40,833 nucleotides of DNA from Methanobacteriota archaeon (GTDB lineage: Archaea > Halobacteriota > Methanomicrobia > Methanomicrobiales > Methanospirillaceae). The position numbers and the translations under genes are program-made. Below, in pieces: positions 24,470 through 32,684 of the stretch (within the stretch, counting starts at the first letter, position 1; every line of letters begins with the position of its first letter). Under the pieces are notes generated by a model. The model had not been told where the DNA came from. It did not search any database and was given only the letters and a program-made list of their open reading frames with translations. The stretch is taken from contig JAKPPB010000101.1 of assembly GCA_029547605.1 (NCBI GenBank), positions 1-40,833 on the forward strand, in the 5' to 3' direction.

Positions 24470-25111
24470 TTATGCGGGGACGGCCGGAAAGTGTTTTGCG
24501 ACTTCCTGGTCTCCAATCTCCCTGTATGCCTCTTTTGTGATGACCACCACGTGGATTCCTTCCCCGGAGCCTGCATCCCTCTTCATGGCAGAGCGGACCG
24601 CCCGCACAGCCAGCGATACCGCCTCATCCTCGTTCATGTCTTTCTGGTAACGGTCTTCGAGGACGCCGAATGCCATCGGCGAACCCGACCCGGTGGCCAC
24701 AATCTCCTCCTCTTTCGATGCCCCGCCGAGCGCGTCTACTGCATAGAGGTTCGGCCCGTTCTCGTCGATTCCGCCGACAAGCAGCTGGACATAGAAGGGG
24801 TAGTACCGGTTGTTGTTCAGGATATTTGAGAGGAGTGTTGCGACCGCGCCGACTGTCATTGGCCTGCCCCTCCTGATCTGGTAGAGGCTGCATTCCACGG
24901 TCATCAACCGCGCCATCTGCTGGGCGTCCCCCACCCCTCCTGCCGTGGTCATCCCGATCCGGTCGGCGATCTGGTAGATCTTTTTTGCGGTCTTTGAGGC
25001 GATCATGTATCCCATGGTGGCCCTCATCTCGGATGCAAGGACCACGCCGTCCTGGAAGACCAGGCCGACAGTGGTGGTGCCTTTCATTCCTTCCTGGTAT
25101 CTCTCATTCAT
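24470..25111 (-). CDS. psmB: proteasome beta subunit
   Basis: The 213-residue catalytic subunit of the 20S proteasome. The propeptide is short and is cut after G11 (MKG before TTTVG), exposing T12 as the nucleophile. In mature numbering T1, E17 (LASEMR) and K33 (TAKKIY) are the catalytic triad. [15 protein letters not shown] is the conserved GSG loop. The start at 25111 has GGGGTG seven to ten bases upstream. It is the first gene of a run followed by aCPSF1, and has its own TATA box. Confidence 0.96.
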   Translation of the reverse strand: MNERYQEGMKGTTTVGLVFQDGVVLASEMRATMGYMIASKTAKKIYQIADRIGMTTAGGVGDAQQMARLMTVECSLYQIRRGRPMTVGAVATLLSNILNNNRYYPFYVQLLVGGIDENGPNLYAVDALGGASKEEEIVATGSGSPMAFGVLEDRYQKDMNEDEAVSLAVRAVRSAMKRDAGSGEGIHVVVITKEAYREIGDQEVAKHFPAVPA

Positions 25112-25180
25112 TCAAACACCCCAAAATATTCTTAAACGCCATTAAAATGCTCGAAAAGCGCTTCCAAACAATACAATGTC

Positions 25181-25194
25181 CTTATAAAATTTAA
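25181..25194 (-). promoter_or_regulatory. TATA box of psmB
   Basis: On the minus strand the gap reads AAATTTTATAAGG, a strong archaeal TATA box about 75 bases before the psmB ATG. The region around it is very AT-rich. The leader would be about 45-50 bases and contains a GGGGTG ribosome binding site. Confidence 0.55.
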
Positions 25195-25203
25195 AAGTTG
25201 TTA

Positions 25204-26049
25204 TCAGGAACTTCCCCGGCAGAGGGCGCGGATAAGGTCCCTGTCAAAGAGCATGGCGACCAGTTTCTTGTCCCCGTTTACAACGGGGAGCTGGTCCACG
25301 CGCGCCCGCTTCATCTTCAGGGCGCACTCGCTCACCTCTGCGTTCATGGGAACCGATATGACGTTCTTGACCATTGCGGTCCTGACGGGGCGGTTGGGGA
25401 GCTGGATCTTGGAGATACCGTAACTGATGGTGTGCATGTCCCTGATGCTCTCCCAGGTCCACTCGTCGTCATCGGTCCCGTTCGAGAAGTCGCTCACCTC
25501 CACCATGTCCTCGATGGAGGAATGCCGTATAAGGTCACGCTCCGAGATGATCCCCTGGAGTGTACTCTCGGCGTCAAGGATGGGTATCGCCTCAAACCCA
25601 GAAATCTCCATGATCCTTCCCACCAGTGGGAGGGGCGTCTCCTCCCATATGGCGAAGGTCTGGCTGGTATAGAGGCCTTTTATCTCGTCCTTGATCTTCA
25701 TCTGGGCGAGGGCTGCGATGAGGTCTGCGACAGAGAGGAGACCGAGCAATGAACCGTCCTCTACCACCGGCAGGCGGCGGACCGAATGCGTGACCATCAT
25801 GGTGGCTGCTTCCTGTATGGTCGCATCCGGGCCGATTGTCACGGGGTCAGGAGTCATCAGGAGACCAAGCTGCGTCTCTTCTGCCTTGCGGAGGAGATCT
25901 TTCCGGGTAATGATCCCCACAAGTCTTCCGTCCTTTAAGACCGGGACGCCGGAAATCCCGGTCCGCTTGAGGATCTTCAGGACATCGTCGCGGTTCCCGG
26001 GGATCTCCACCGAGACCACGTCGGAGGTCATAAAGTCTTTGACGTTCAT
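25204..26049 (-). CDS. protein with four CBS domains
   Basis: A 281-residue protein made of two Bateman modules. CBS motifs are at about 8-56 (VKDFMTSDVVSV...GIITRKDLL), 63-113 (LMTPDPVTIGPDATIQEA...LLSVADLI), 128-178 (EETPLPLVGRIMEISGFEAIPI...GIISERDLI) and 222-272 (VRTAMVKNVISVPMNAEV...MLFDRDLI). CBS pairs bind adenosine nucleotides or SAM and act as energy sensors. There is no effector domain, so it may regulate a partner protein. The start overlaps the stop of uspA (ATGA), making a two-gene stress/energy-sensing unit. Confidence 0.88.
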   Translation of the reverse strand: MNVKDFMTSDVVSVEIPGNRDDVLKILKRTGISGVPVLKDGRLVGIITRKDLLRKAEETQLGLLMTPDPVTIGPDATIQEAATMMVTHSVRRLPVVEDGSLLGLLSVADLIAALAQMKIKDEIKGLYTSQTFAIWEETPLPLVGRIMEISGFEAIPILDAESTLQGIISERDLIRHSSIEDMVEVSDFSNGTDDDEWTWESIRDMHTISYGISKIQLPNRPVRTAMVKNVISVPMNAEVSECALKMKRARVDQLPVVNGDKKLVAMLFDRDLIRALCRGSS

Positions 26050-26483
26050 GTCCGCGATGGTCTCACCACCAGGACTGCGACGCTGCTGTTTCCAACCACA
26101 AACGAGCTCACGCTCCCGAGAAGGAGGCGGTCAACCTCGCTCTTCCCGTGCGAGCCCACGACGATCAGGTCCGCGCCAAGTTCCTGTGATGCCTTGATGA
26201 TCTCATTTCCTGCGTGGCCCTGCCTGATGTAGGTCTCGAGCCTGACCCCTTTTGCGGCAGCCTGCTCTTTTGCGTGAGAGAGGGTCTCCTGTCCCTCCTT
26301 CTCGAGCATGCTGTACATTATCTCCCACGTGCTGTCCATCGGCAGCGAGGAGAACAACCCAGTCTCCACGACGTAGATGACATGGACCCTTGCCTTCCAT
26401 AGGCGGGCCTCCTCGATCGCTACCTCAAGCGCCCTCTTTCCTATTTTTGACCCGTCTACAGCCACCAATATCTCTGAGAACAT
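26046..26483 (-). CDS. universal stress protein, UspA family
   Basis: A 145-residue Usp-fold protein. It begins MFSEILVAVDGSKIGKRALE, with the nucleotide-contacting Asp at residue 10. The ATP-binding pattern G-x2-G-x9-G-S is complete in VGSHGKSEVDRLLLGSVSS (G110, G113, G123), so it is an ATP-binding type. GGAGGG stands seven bases before the ATG. It is cotranscribed with the four-CBS gene. A stress or energy-status role is inferred from the family. Confidence 0.9.
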   Translation of the reverse strand: MFSEILVAVDGSKIGKRALEVAIEEARLWKARVHVIYVVETGLFSSLPMDSTWEIMYSMLEKEGQETLSHAKEQAAAKGVRLETYIRQGHAGNEIIKASQELGADLIVVGSHGKSEVDRLLLGSVSSFVVGNSSVAVLVVRPSRT

Positions 26484-26520
26484 GGTTACCCTCCAAAACA
26501 GTCTCCTTAATGAATGTAAT

Positions 26521-27570
26521 CTATAAATTTATAACCTTTCTCACGATATTTTCCGGGCCGGCCCTGTTTACCAGTGTTCCTGCGATATCGCGACTGAGTG
26601 CAAGGTTTGATTGTCCTGGGTCGATGACGAGAAAATTTGCCTTGTTCCCCTCTTTTATGGAATATGAACCGGAACACAGCAAAGATCCACGCGTCGCAGC
26701 CTTCAGCGCGTCCATGGGGGCGGTGCCGTATACGGTGCAGAGGAAATGAGCCTCCCTCCAGAGGTCGGGCTGCACGCACATGGCATTGTCAGTCCCAAGG
26801 AGGATTCGGCATCCGAGTGCCTGCATGGTATCGACAGGGGGATGATCTCGCGACGTGGTCACCCTGAATCTCCAGTTGGCCCTGGGGCAGATCGCGATTG
26901 GGATATCCTGGTCTGCAATGCGGCGGAGCTGCGGGTGGGTTGCGTGCGTGCAGTGGATCAGGAGGTCTGGATCATACGCGAGGGCATCGTCCACGTCTCC
27001 GGGATCCCTCTCCCCTGCGTGGAACGCAACGAGGCGTCCCGATCGCCTCGCGGCAGAGATTGCACCATCAAGGTCCCGGCCTGCGTCCCTCGCGCTGCTG
27101 ACCCCGAGCCCATCAGCAATTGCCTCTCCCCCATCCCTCCCAAAGATGACAGGCCGTAACGGGATGCCATGTGCTGCTTCACGGAGGGCCAAAACCCCTT
27201 CGACTCCCCCTTCCCTGAAGTCTGCACATCCGGCGGTACCCGATGCGGCCATCGTGAGGAGGGTTAGGCGCATGCCCCTTACGAGATCTTCCCTTGCGGC
27301 TGACCTGAGGACCCGGTGCTTGAGTCCGTCGGGGGGCCTGACCAGTTCATCGAGCGTGCCGTGCAGGGGGAGGTCCATCACCAGGCTGTCCCCGAGGTGA
27401 GTGTGCGCGTTGAAGAATGCGGGACATATCCAGGGCATGTCAGCGTGAATTGCTGACAGGTGCTCGATGCGGTGGACAATGCCGTCCTTTACGACCACCG
27501 CTACGGGCGCTTCCTCGAGATCTTCGCCAAGAAGCGCCCGACCTTCGACGAGGAGTTCTCCTCCGGCCAT
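26521..27570 (-). CDS. amidohydrolase family protein (chlorohydrolase/deaminase-like)
   Basis: A 349-residue metal-dependent hydrolase, shorter than the deaminase at the window start. Metal-site features are FNAHTHLGDS (H56, H58), VAFHAGERD, LLIHCTHATHP and LLGTDNAMCV. The family includes guanine, cytosine and SAH-type deaminases; the substrate here is not clear. ATG 27570 gives MAGGELLVEGRALL; the longer upstream frame would run back through the divergent sec61-beta promoter and start region and is rejected. The TATA region upstream is shared with the divergent Sec61-beta gene. The stop lies 37 bases before uspA. Confidence 0.8.
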   Translation of the reverse strand: MAGGELLVEGRALLGEDLEEAPVAVVVKDGIVHRIEHLSAIHADMPWICPAFFNAHTHLGDSLVMDLPLHGTLDELVRPPDGLKHRVLRSAAREDLVRGMRLTLLTMAASGTAGCADFREGGVEGVLALREAAHGIPLRPVIFGRDGGEAIADGLGVSSARDAGRDLDGAISAARRSGRLVAFHAGERDPGDVDDALAYDPDLLIHCTHATHPQLRRIADQDIPIAICPRANWRFRVTTSRDHPPVDTMQALGCRILLGTDNAMCVQPDLWREAHFLCTVYGTAPMDALKAATRGSLLCSGSYSIKEGNKANFLVIDPGQSNLALSRDIAGTLVNRAGPENIVRKVINL

Positions 27571-27582
27571 GCGTGCTGACTT

Positions 27583-27596
27583 GCTTTTATATACCG
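27583..27596 (+). promoter_or_regulatory. TATA box of the Sec61-beta gene
   Basis: GCTTTTATATACC is a near-consensus archaeal TATA box centred 27 bases before the ATG at 27617, with no ribosome binding site between. The mRNA is probably leaderless. The symmetric sequence could also serve the divergent amidohydrolase. Confidence 0.6.
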
Positions 27597-27616
27597 AGAA
27601 TGAGAAATATGTTTGT

Positions 27617-27775
27617 ATGGCAAAGAAGCAGGGTGGACGGCTCATCTCCTCCGCGGGACTGGTCAATTACTACGAGAGCGAGGACAAGAGGGCCTTTCAT
27701 ATCAGCCCCTATGCAGTGATCATCGCGAGCGCTGCCATCGGTGTGGCGATACTCGTGCTGAATATGATCTATTGA
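27617..27775 (+). CDS. secG: preprotein translocase subunit Sec61-beta
   Basis: A 52-residue tail-anchored membrane protein. The basic Gly-rich start MAKKQGGRLISSAGLVNYYE and the DKRAFHISPYAV segment before the membrane helix (IIASAAIGVAILVLNMIY) are diagnostic of archaeal Sec61-beta. It is the small non-essential subunit of the SecY channel. Longer upstream frames are excluded because the TATA box lies only 27 bases before this ATG. Confidence 0.92.
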   Translation: MAKKQGGRLISSAGLVNYYESEDKRAFHISPYAVIIASAAIGVAILVLNMIY

Positions 27776-27781
27776 AGAATT

Positions 27782-27797
27782 CCATTCTCTTTTTCTG
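27782..27797 (+). terminator. T-rich terminator after Sec61-beta
   Basis: ATTCTCTTTTTCT begins about eight bases after the sec61-beta stop. It is a pyrimidine/T-rich tract of the type used as archaeal termination sites. Confidence 0.45.
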
Positions 27798-27886
27798 AAA
27801 GATCGTGTGAAGATAGCTCCTCTGTCCCTGTTTGTCCCCACCGCAGGGGGCATGCACATGCATGCCGAGCTGGTGCGGGGATCTGG

Positions 27887-27901
27887 CGATATATATATAC
27901 T
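27887..27901 (+). promoter_or_regulatory. TATA box before the zinc-ribbon gene at 27.9 kb
   Basis: CGATATATATATACT is centred about 36 bases before the ATG at 27929. It predicts a very short leader. Confidence 0.5.
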
Positions 27902-27928
27902 GTAGGAAGAGACAATCACCCATTGTCG

Positions 27929-28195
27929 ATGTTCCTGATCATCCGCTGCCCTGGGTGCCGGACTTTTGGCTACGTTGACCGGTTCCAGCAGTGGAAGTTA
28001 TGCCCTGTATGCGGCGAAGCGATTGACGTGAGGCAGGCGACGGCTTATATGGAGGTCGACGAGTACCAGGTCGCCGAGCGGATTGTCATGCAGCTTGAAG
28101 AATACCTCCACCGGAACAGGAAAAAGGACTTTTCTCCTGACGAGATCAGGGCACTCCGGGAACAATACGCCCAGTGGATCCGGACCAAGGCGTAA
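27929..28195 (+). CDS. DUF1922-like zinc-ribbon protein
   Basis: An 88-residue protein. The N-terminal MFLIIRCPGCRTFGYVDRFQ and CPVCGEAI make a rubredoxin-like zinc ribbon (two CxxC pairs). The remainder is helical (DEYQVAERIVMQLEEYLHRN). This resembles the archaeal DUF1922 family, whose function is not known. A TTG two codons earlier could also start translation, but the ATG gives the family-like MFLIIRCPGC. The family label is from recognition of the pattern and is moderately sure. Confidence 0.7.
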   Translation: MFLIIRCPGCRTFGYVDRFQQWKLCPVCGEAIDVRQATAYMEVDEYQVAERIVMQLEEYLHRNRKKDFSPDEIRALREQYAQWIRTKA

Positions 28196-28206
28196 AGTCT
28201 CAGCAC

Positions 28207-28356
28207 TCACCACTTTTTGCCGCAACCATGGCAGAGGAGCGTGATCTCATGCCCGCATTTCGGGCAGTGGAGCCCGGTCCGCTCATTGAAAAGAACCGGC
28301 GTTCCACACCTCTTGCAGAGTATCTCCTGTTCATAGCCGCACTCGTGCCTGACCAT
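28207..28356 (-). CDS. small zinc-finger protein, HVO_2753-like
   Basis: A 49-residue protein made almost entirely of zinc knuckles: CKRC, CPKC and CHGC, plus an earlier Cys in HECGYE, enough for two metal sites. The pattern C-x2-C ... LHCPKCGHEI-x3-C-x2-C resembles the small archaeal zinc-finger proteins annotated after Haloferax HVO_2753. The ATG at 28356 is chosen because a TATA-like AATCTATATCTCC on the minus strand lies about 28 bases upstream, implying a leaderless mRNA, and the bases directly before the ATG hold no ribosome binding site. It is convergent with the DUF1922-like gene. Confidence 0.68.
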   Translation of the reverse strand: MVRHECGYEQEILCKRCGTPVLFNERTGLHCPKCGHEITLLCHGCGKKW

Positions 28357-28377
28357 AGGAAGGAGTGGAGGAGGGTG

Positions 28378-28391
28378 GGAGATATAGATTA
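28378..28391 (-). promoter_or_regulatory. TATA-like box of the small zinc-finger gene
   Basis: AATCTATATCTCC on the minus strand, centred about 28 bases before the ATG at 28356. It also marks the last GC-rich gene before the AT-rich island. Confidence 0.4.
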
Positions 28392-28464
28392 TCCCTGACA
28401 TCACAATTCAATTGTATCTCGAAAAATCAATATACCTATCCAACTAGGGATTTTTAAGGAGATT

Positions 28465-28902
28465 ATGCATGCAAAATGGAAAATTCTGGATTTTCCTTGG
28501 GTGAGTAACAATGGAACTTTGACGTATATTGAAGAGAAATCTTATATTCCTTTCCTGGTGAAGCGAATATTTTGGCTTACCAATATACCAGAGAATTCTA
28601 TTCGGGGGAATCATGCACATAAGAATGTGTACGAAATAATCGTCGCTATCTCCGGCAGTTTTTCTGTTCGGGTCAATGATGGGCAAAGAGTTGAGTTATT
28701 TCAATTGTCCTCTCCTTCATCCGGTATCCTCATTGCTCCATATGTGTGGATAGAATTATTCAATTTCACTTCGGACAGTATTTGCCTAGTTATCGCGTCC
28801 GGCGAATATAATGAAAAAGACTACATACGGAATTATGATGAATTCATCCAGTCTCAAAACAGCATTAGTCAAGGGATTCGCACTGATAAAAATGGTGGTT
28901 GA
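28465..28902 (+). CDS. FdtA/QdtA-like sugar 3,4-ketoisomerase
   Basis: A 145-residue cupin of the WxcM/FdtA/QdtA family. The active-site stretch NSIRGNHAHKNVYEIIVAISGSF (about 47-69) carries the two conserved His residues. VKRIFWLTNIP and GILIAPYVWIELFNF fit the family. Known members convert dTDP-4-keto-6-deoxyglucose to the 3-keto form, ready for transamination by a DegT enzyme, and such an enzyme lies downstream in the island. AAGGAG stands just before the ATG. There is a 91-base gap to the next gene. The enzymes that make the dTDP-4-keto sugar (RmlA, RmlB) are not in this window. Confidence 0.8.
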   Translation: MHAKWKILDFPWVSNNGTLTYIEEKSYIPFLVKRIFWLTNIPENSIRGNHAHKNVYEIIVAISGSFSVRVNDGQRVELFQLSSPSSGILIAPYVWIELFNFTSDSICLVIASGEYNEKDYIRNYDEFIQSQNSISQGIRTDKNGG

Positions 28903-28993
28903 TTGGTAACATGATATCTGCTTTTTCAATGAACCCTCCTTTAATGTATTCCTCTAATAGTAATGTTTATCATTTTTCAGGGGAGTATTGGCG

Positions 28994-29947
28994 ATGAAAA
29001 AGGAATTTAATGTACTTATTTTGGACATGGGATCCACCACTGCGATATCTGTTGCAAAAGGGCTGTATGCGCAGAATGATTACGATGTCCATATTTTTGG
29101 AGCAGATACTCACAATTCATGGGAAATCGCCGGATCTGCATTTTGTCATCAATTCTTCACCGTCCCTCCGGCGAAAACCGGAAAACCGTATATCAAATCG
29201 ATTCTTCGAATTATCAAAGAGAAAAAAATTGATTTACTTATTCCAATTGTTGACAGTGAACTGGAGATTCTCGCAAAAAATCGGAAATATTTTGAAAATG
29301 AGACCTCCCTTCTGCTCTCGCCGGAAGCATCAATCAGCATCTGCAATGACAAATTCCTCACATACAGGTTTCTCACAAGGCAATCCATCCCGACTCCCAA
29401 GACATGGACAGATATTGAACATGAAGGCCATAAGTACCCTGTTGTTATCAAACCACGTTTCGGGCTCGGCAGCAAGGGGGTTCATTTTGTCCATTCAGTG
29501 CAGGAAAAAATGGCAATATCTGGAGAAGAAGAAAAAATCATGCAGGAATACTGTAGCGGAAGAGAATATACTGTGGATATTTTTGCACGGGAAGGGAAGC
29601 TATTAGCAGCAGTGCCCCGGTGGAGGAGGGAGACGAGAGCGGGGATTTCATATTCCGGTAAAACCTGTAAGAATCCCACAATGGTTCATTATGCGGAAAA
29701 GATTGCCAAGCATCTCACCCTTCACGGGCCCGCAAATATCCAGTGCTTTGAACAGGATTCGAAGATATTCGTATCTGAGATCAATCCCCGTTTTTCAGCT
29801 GGCCTCCCCCTCACGACAGCGGCAGGTGTGAATATACCATTATTATGCCTCCGAATGGTAGCAGGAGAGAATATTGAGTATCAGGAATCATATGAAAATA
29901 TCAGCATGTGCCGTTATTGGGAGGAAGTATTTTATGAGGTCAATTGA
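28994..29947 (+). CDS. ATP-grasp family ligase, CarB-like
   Basis: A 317-residue ATP-grasp protein resembling the ATP-binding half of carbamoyl phosphate synthase. The N-terminal Rossmann-like part is residues 1-100. The ATP-grasp region includes NDKFLTYRFLTRQSIPTPKT, YPVVIKPRFGLGSKGV (Lys plus Gly-rich loop) and FVSEINPRFSAG, which carries the metal-binding Glu and Asn. Such enzymes in polysaccharide loci probably ligate an amino acid or acyl group, but no substrate can be assigned. AGGGGAG lies eight bases before the ATG; an in-frame TTG at 28988 is an alternative. It overlaps the epimerase by 14 bases. Confidence 0.78.
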   Translation: MKKEFNVLILDMGSTTAISVAKGLYAQNDYDVHIFGADTHNSWEIAGSAFCHQFFTVPPAKTGKPYIKSILRIIKEKKIDLLIPIVDSELEILAKNRKYFENETSLLLSPEASISICNDKFLTYRFLTRQSIPTPKTWTDIEHEGHKYPVVIKPRFGLGSKGVHFVHSVQEKMAISGEEEKIMQEYCSGREYTVDIFAREGKLLAAVPRWRRETRAGISYSGKTCKNPTMVHYAEKIAKHLTLHGPANIQCFEQDSKIFVSEINPRFSAGLPLTTAAGVNIPLLCLRMVAGENIEYQESYENISMCRYWEEVFYEVN

Positions 29948-30926
29948 GGGAATGCGCGTATTGGTGACAGGAGGGGCAGGGTTCATCGGCTCGCATATTG
30001 TAAATGATCTTGTCTTAAATGGCGCAATTGTCACTGTCTATGATCTTCCAGGTAGTCTGAAAAATGTTCGGAAACAATTTGCGGGAAAAGAGGTCCGTAT
30101 GATTTCGGGTGACATTCGTGATCGTGGGAGGTTGGATTCTGCATGCCGGGATCAGGATTTGATCTCTCATCAGGCGGCATTTCTTGGAACATCTCTTACC
30201 GATTCAAAATTAGTTTGCGATGTGAATATCCAGGGGAGTGTTGAGGTTTTTTCTGCTGCTGCCGATGCAGGAATTCCCCGAGTGATTTATGCCTCTTCAG
30301 AAACGGTTTACGGGCAGGCAATTACCACTCCACAACCAGAGACTCATCCCACAAATCCTCTGCACCCTTATGGAGTGAGTAAACTCGCAGTCGAGAAACT
30401 TGCCCAAGTCTATTCTGCACATAATGGAACCCTGATGACAGGGCTTCGCTATAGCAATGTATATGGTCCAGGTGAATGGTTCGGGAGAGTGTTGACAGTA
30501 TTCCTGAAGAGAGCGCGGGAAGGGAAACCGCCAGTCCTGTGGGGAGGTGACCAGATACGTGATTTCATCTATGTAACTGATGTTGCACAGTTACACTCAC
30601 TGTGTGCAGCAAGGGAGAAACTACCGTGGGATATTCTCAATGTCTCCACCGGAACCCGGACGACTATCAGGGAACTTGGACTTATGATATCAGATATGTT
30701 TGAACTCGATCCACCCATGGTTGAGAATGTTGGAATGGGGCAGGTATCATCAGAGTCAGAAGGCCGGATGAGGGGAAGAGTTGAATGCAAGGAAATGGTA
30801 CTTGATAATTCCAGAGCAAAGTCTCTTGGATGGAACCCCCAAGTCTCCCTTAAGGAAGGAATCATGATGCAGTATAATTGGCTGAAAGAGAACCCAGATG
30901 CATGGAATAACCCGGGGATATCATGA
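29934..30926 (+). CDS. NAD-dependent nucleotide-sugar epimerase/dehydratase
   Basis: A 330-residue extended short-chain dehydrogenase. The NAD loop TGGAGFIGSHIV is at residues 12-23, followed by YDLPGS. YASSETVYGQ and HPYGVSKLAVEKLAQVY contain the catalytic Ser/Thr and YxxxK. LRYSNVYGPGEW and IRDFIYVTDVAQ are typical of GalE-like epimerases and 4,6-dehydratases. GGGAGGAAG stands seven to eight bases before ATG 29934, within the end of the ATP-grasp gene. The precise sugar is unknown. A start at the Met seven codons in is possible. Confidence 0.85.
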   Translation: MRSIEGMRVLVTGGAGFIGSHIVNDLVLNGAIVTVYDLPGSLKNVRKQFAGKEVRMISGDIRDRGRLDSACRDQDLISHQAAFLGTSLTDSKLVCDVNIQGSVEVFSAAADAGIPRVIYASSETVYGQAITTPQPETHPTNPLHPYGVSKLAVEKLAQVYSAHNGTLMTGLRYSNVYGPGEWFGRVLTVFLKRAREGKPPVLWGGDQIRDFIYVTDVAQLHSLCAAREKLPWDILNVSTGTRTTIRELGLMISDMFELDPPMVENVGMGQVSSESEGRMRGRVECKEMVLDNSRAKSLGWNPQVSLKEGIMMQYNWLKENPDAWNNPGIS

Positions 30927-30945
30927 GGAATGATAAGCGGGGATA

Positions 30946-31581
30946 TTGCGATTGAACTTTGCTTTCTTTGTAGATCTCGATGGGACAATCATCGATCCCT
31001 GGTCCCGATATTTCTCAGTGTATAGTGATATTTTGCAAAATATGGGAATTCAACCCCTGGATTTTTTTAGGTTCGTAGAGATGAGAAGAAAAGGGATACC
31101 CACTGTTCAGCTCCTTCAGGGTGTAGAAGAAAAGGAAAAATCCTTTTTTACACAACAATGGGATTCCTTAATCGAATCAAAAGAGTATCTTGTGATGGAT
31201 CGTCCATTTACTGGATCTATAGATGCTCTATCGTATCTTAAGGCACGGAGTAACTTGGTGCTCGTCACTCTCAGAAAAAATCGTGCGAATCTTCTTGACC
31301 AGATAAGGGCTCTCTCTCTTGATGAGTACTTTGAGACAATTTTAAGCCAATCTCCCCATGTATCTCCTCAAAAGGCCCCCCTTATAAGAAGGTCCTGCGA
31401 TACTCTGCCTGAATTTGGATATATCATTGGGGATTCAGAGGCGGATGTCCTCGCAGGCAAGGAGCTTAATCTACCCACTATCTCGGTAACAAGCGGCATT
31501 CGATCGAGGGATTTCCTCTCGGGGTTCTTCCCCGATTATATCATCGAAGGGATTTGGGAAATTGGCAAGGTTGTAGGATGA
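30946..31581 (+). CDS. HAD-superfamily hydrolase
   Basis: A phosphatase-like protein of about 211 residues. Motif I is FVDLDGTIID near the N-terminus, motif II is LVLVTLRKN, and motif IV is IIGDSEADVLAGKELN. It could act as a sugar-phosphate phosphatase in the island's pathway. No ATG is in frame at the start; TTG 30946 or TTG 30952 (MNFAFFVDLDG) must serve. The ATG at 30923 is in another frame and stops after ten codons. The stop overlaps the aminotransferase ATG (ATGA). Confidence 0.78.
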   Translation: MRLNFAFFVDLDGTIIDPWSRYFSVYSDILQNMGIQPLDFFRFVEMRRKGIPTVQLLQGVEEKEKSFFTQQWDSLIESKEYLVMDRPFTGSIDALSYLKARSNLVLVTLRKNRANLLDQIRALSLDEYFETILSQSPHVSPQKAPLIRRSCDTLPEFGYIIGDSEADVLAGKELNLPTISVTSGIRSRDFLSGFFPDYIIEGIWEIGKVVG

Positions 31582-32684
31582 ATAATCACTGGAGAATTCC
31601 ACTGGTCCATTTGCAGCGGGAGTATGCGTGGTTAGGCGATCGTCTTCGGACAGCAATCATACGGGTTCTCGAGAGTGGAAACTTCATACAGGGCTGTCAG
31701 TTGGACCAATTTGAAAAGGAATTTTCGGAGTACATTGGAGTGAACTATTGTATTGGTGTGAATTCCGGATCTGACGCGATATATATTTCTCTTCGGGTGA
31801 TCGGTGTTGGGCCGGGGGATGAGGTAATAACTGTAGCAAATTCCTTCATCGCATCGGCGGATGCGATAGTCCGCTGTGGTGCCAGACCCATTTTTGTTGA
31901 CATAGAGAAGGACTGCTATTGCATCGACTCACAAAAGATAGAAGAGCATATCACGCCCCGGACAAAGGCAATTCTCCCTGTTCATATCCATGGAAAGGCC
32001 GCTGATATGGAGGAAATTAACGAGGTTGCAGAGAAATATTCACTATGGGTTGTGGAGGATGCATGCCAGTCTCATGGATCAGACGTAAACGGGAGAAAGA
32101 CTGGTAGTATCGGTAATTTAGGCTGTTTCAGTTTTTATCCTACGAAAAATATCGGCTGCTATGGGGATGGGGGGGCAATTACCACGAACAGCCCCGAGCT
32201 ATCTGAACGTTGCCGTATGTTCAGAGATTATGGGAGAGTTGGGAGGTATTCGCATGCGGTAACGGGTATAAACAGCAGGCTTGATGAGATCCAGGCTGCG
32301 GTATTGAGAGTCAAACTTGAGTATCTGGACAAATGGAATGAGCGAAGAAGAACAATCTCGATGAGGTATAGAGAAGGGTTTGAAAGGACCGATCTCGTTC
32401 TTCCCATTCAGGAATCTCAGAGGGGACACGTCTTTCACAATTTTGTCATAAGACATAAGAAAAGGGATGTGATCAAGGAGAAATTATCTGGAGAAGGTAT
32501 CGAATCTGCAATACACTATCCTGTTCCCATCCATATGCAGCCATCCTATCAGCCATATCGAAATATCAGGTTACGTGTCAGTGAGAGTGTATGCAATGAA
32601 ATACTCTCCCTTCCAATGAATCCATGGCTAACCGATAGTGAGATAGACACAGTCATCGATCAGGTGAAACTATGCCTCTTGTGA
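31578..32684 (+). CDS. DegT/DnrJ/EryC1 PLP-dependent sugar aminotransferase
   Basis: A 368-residue fold-type I aminotransferase. The PLP Lys is K190 in FYPTKNIGCYGDGGA, and D161 in VVEDACQSHG contacts the PLP nitrogen. VNSGSDAIYISL binds the phosphate, and FIASADAIVRCGARPIFVDI and GINSRLDEIQAAVLRVKL are family landmarks. Close relatives (FdtB/QdtB) aminate C3 of 3-keto-6-deoxy sugars made by FdtA/QdtA, and such a gene opens the island, so a 3-amino-3,6-dideoxyhexose is the likely product. It overlaps the HAD gene by ATGA and the GT2 gene by 13 bases. Confidence 0.88.
   Translation: MNNHWRIPLVHLQREYAWLGDRLRTAIIRVLESGNFIQGCQLDQFEKEFSEYIGVNYCIGVNSGSDAIYISLRVIGVGPGDEVITVANSFIASADAIVRCGARPIFVDIEKDCYCIDSQKIEEHITPRTKAILPVHIHGKAADMEEINEVAEKYSLWVVEDACQSHGSDVNGRKTGSIGNLGCFSFYPTKNIGCYGDGGAITTNSPELSERCRMFRDYGRVGRYSHAVTGINSRLDEIQAAVLRVKLEYLDKWNERRRTISMRYREGFERTDLVLPIQESQRGHVFHNFVIRHKKRDVIKEKLSGEGIESAIHYPVPIHMQPSYQPYRNIRLRVSESVCNEILSLPMNPWLTDSEIDTVIDQVKLCLL

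Noticed and set aside
30923-30955. Small peptide MRNDKRGYCD before the HAD gene
   Set aside because: Ten codons only, overlapping the epimerase stop; no support beyond an ATG.
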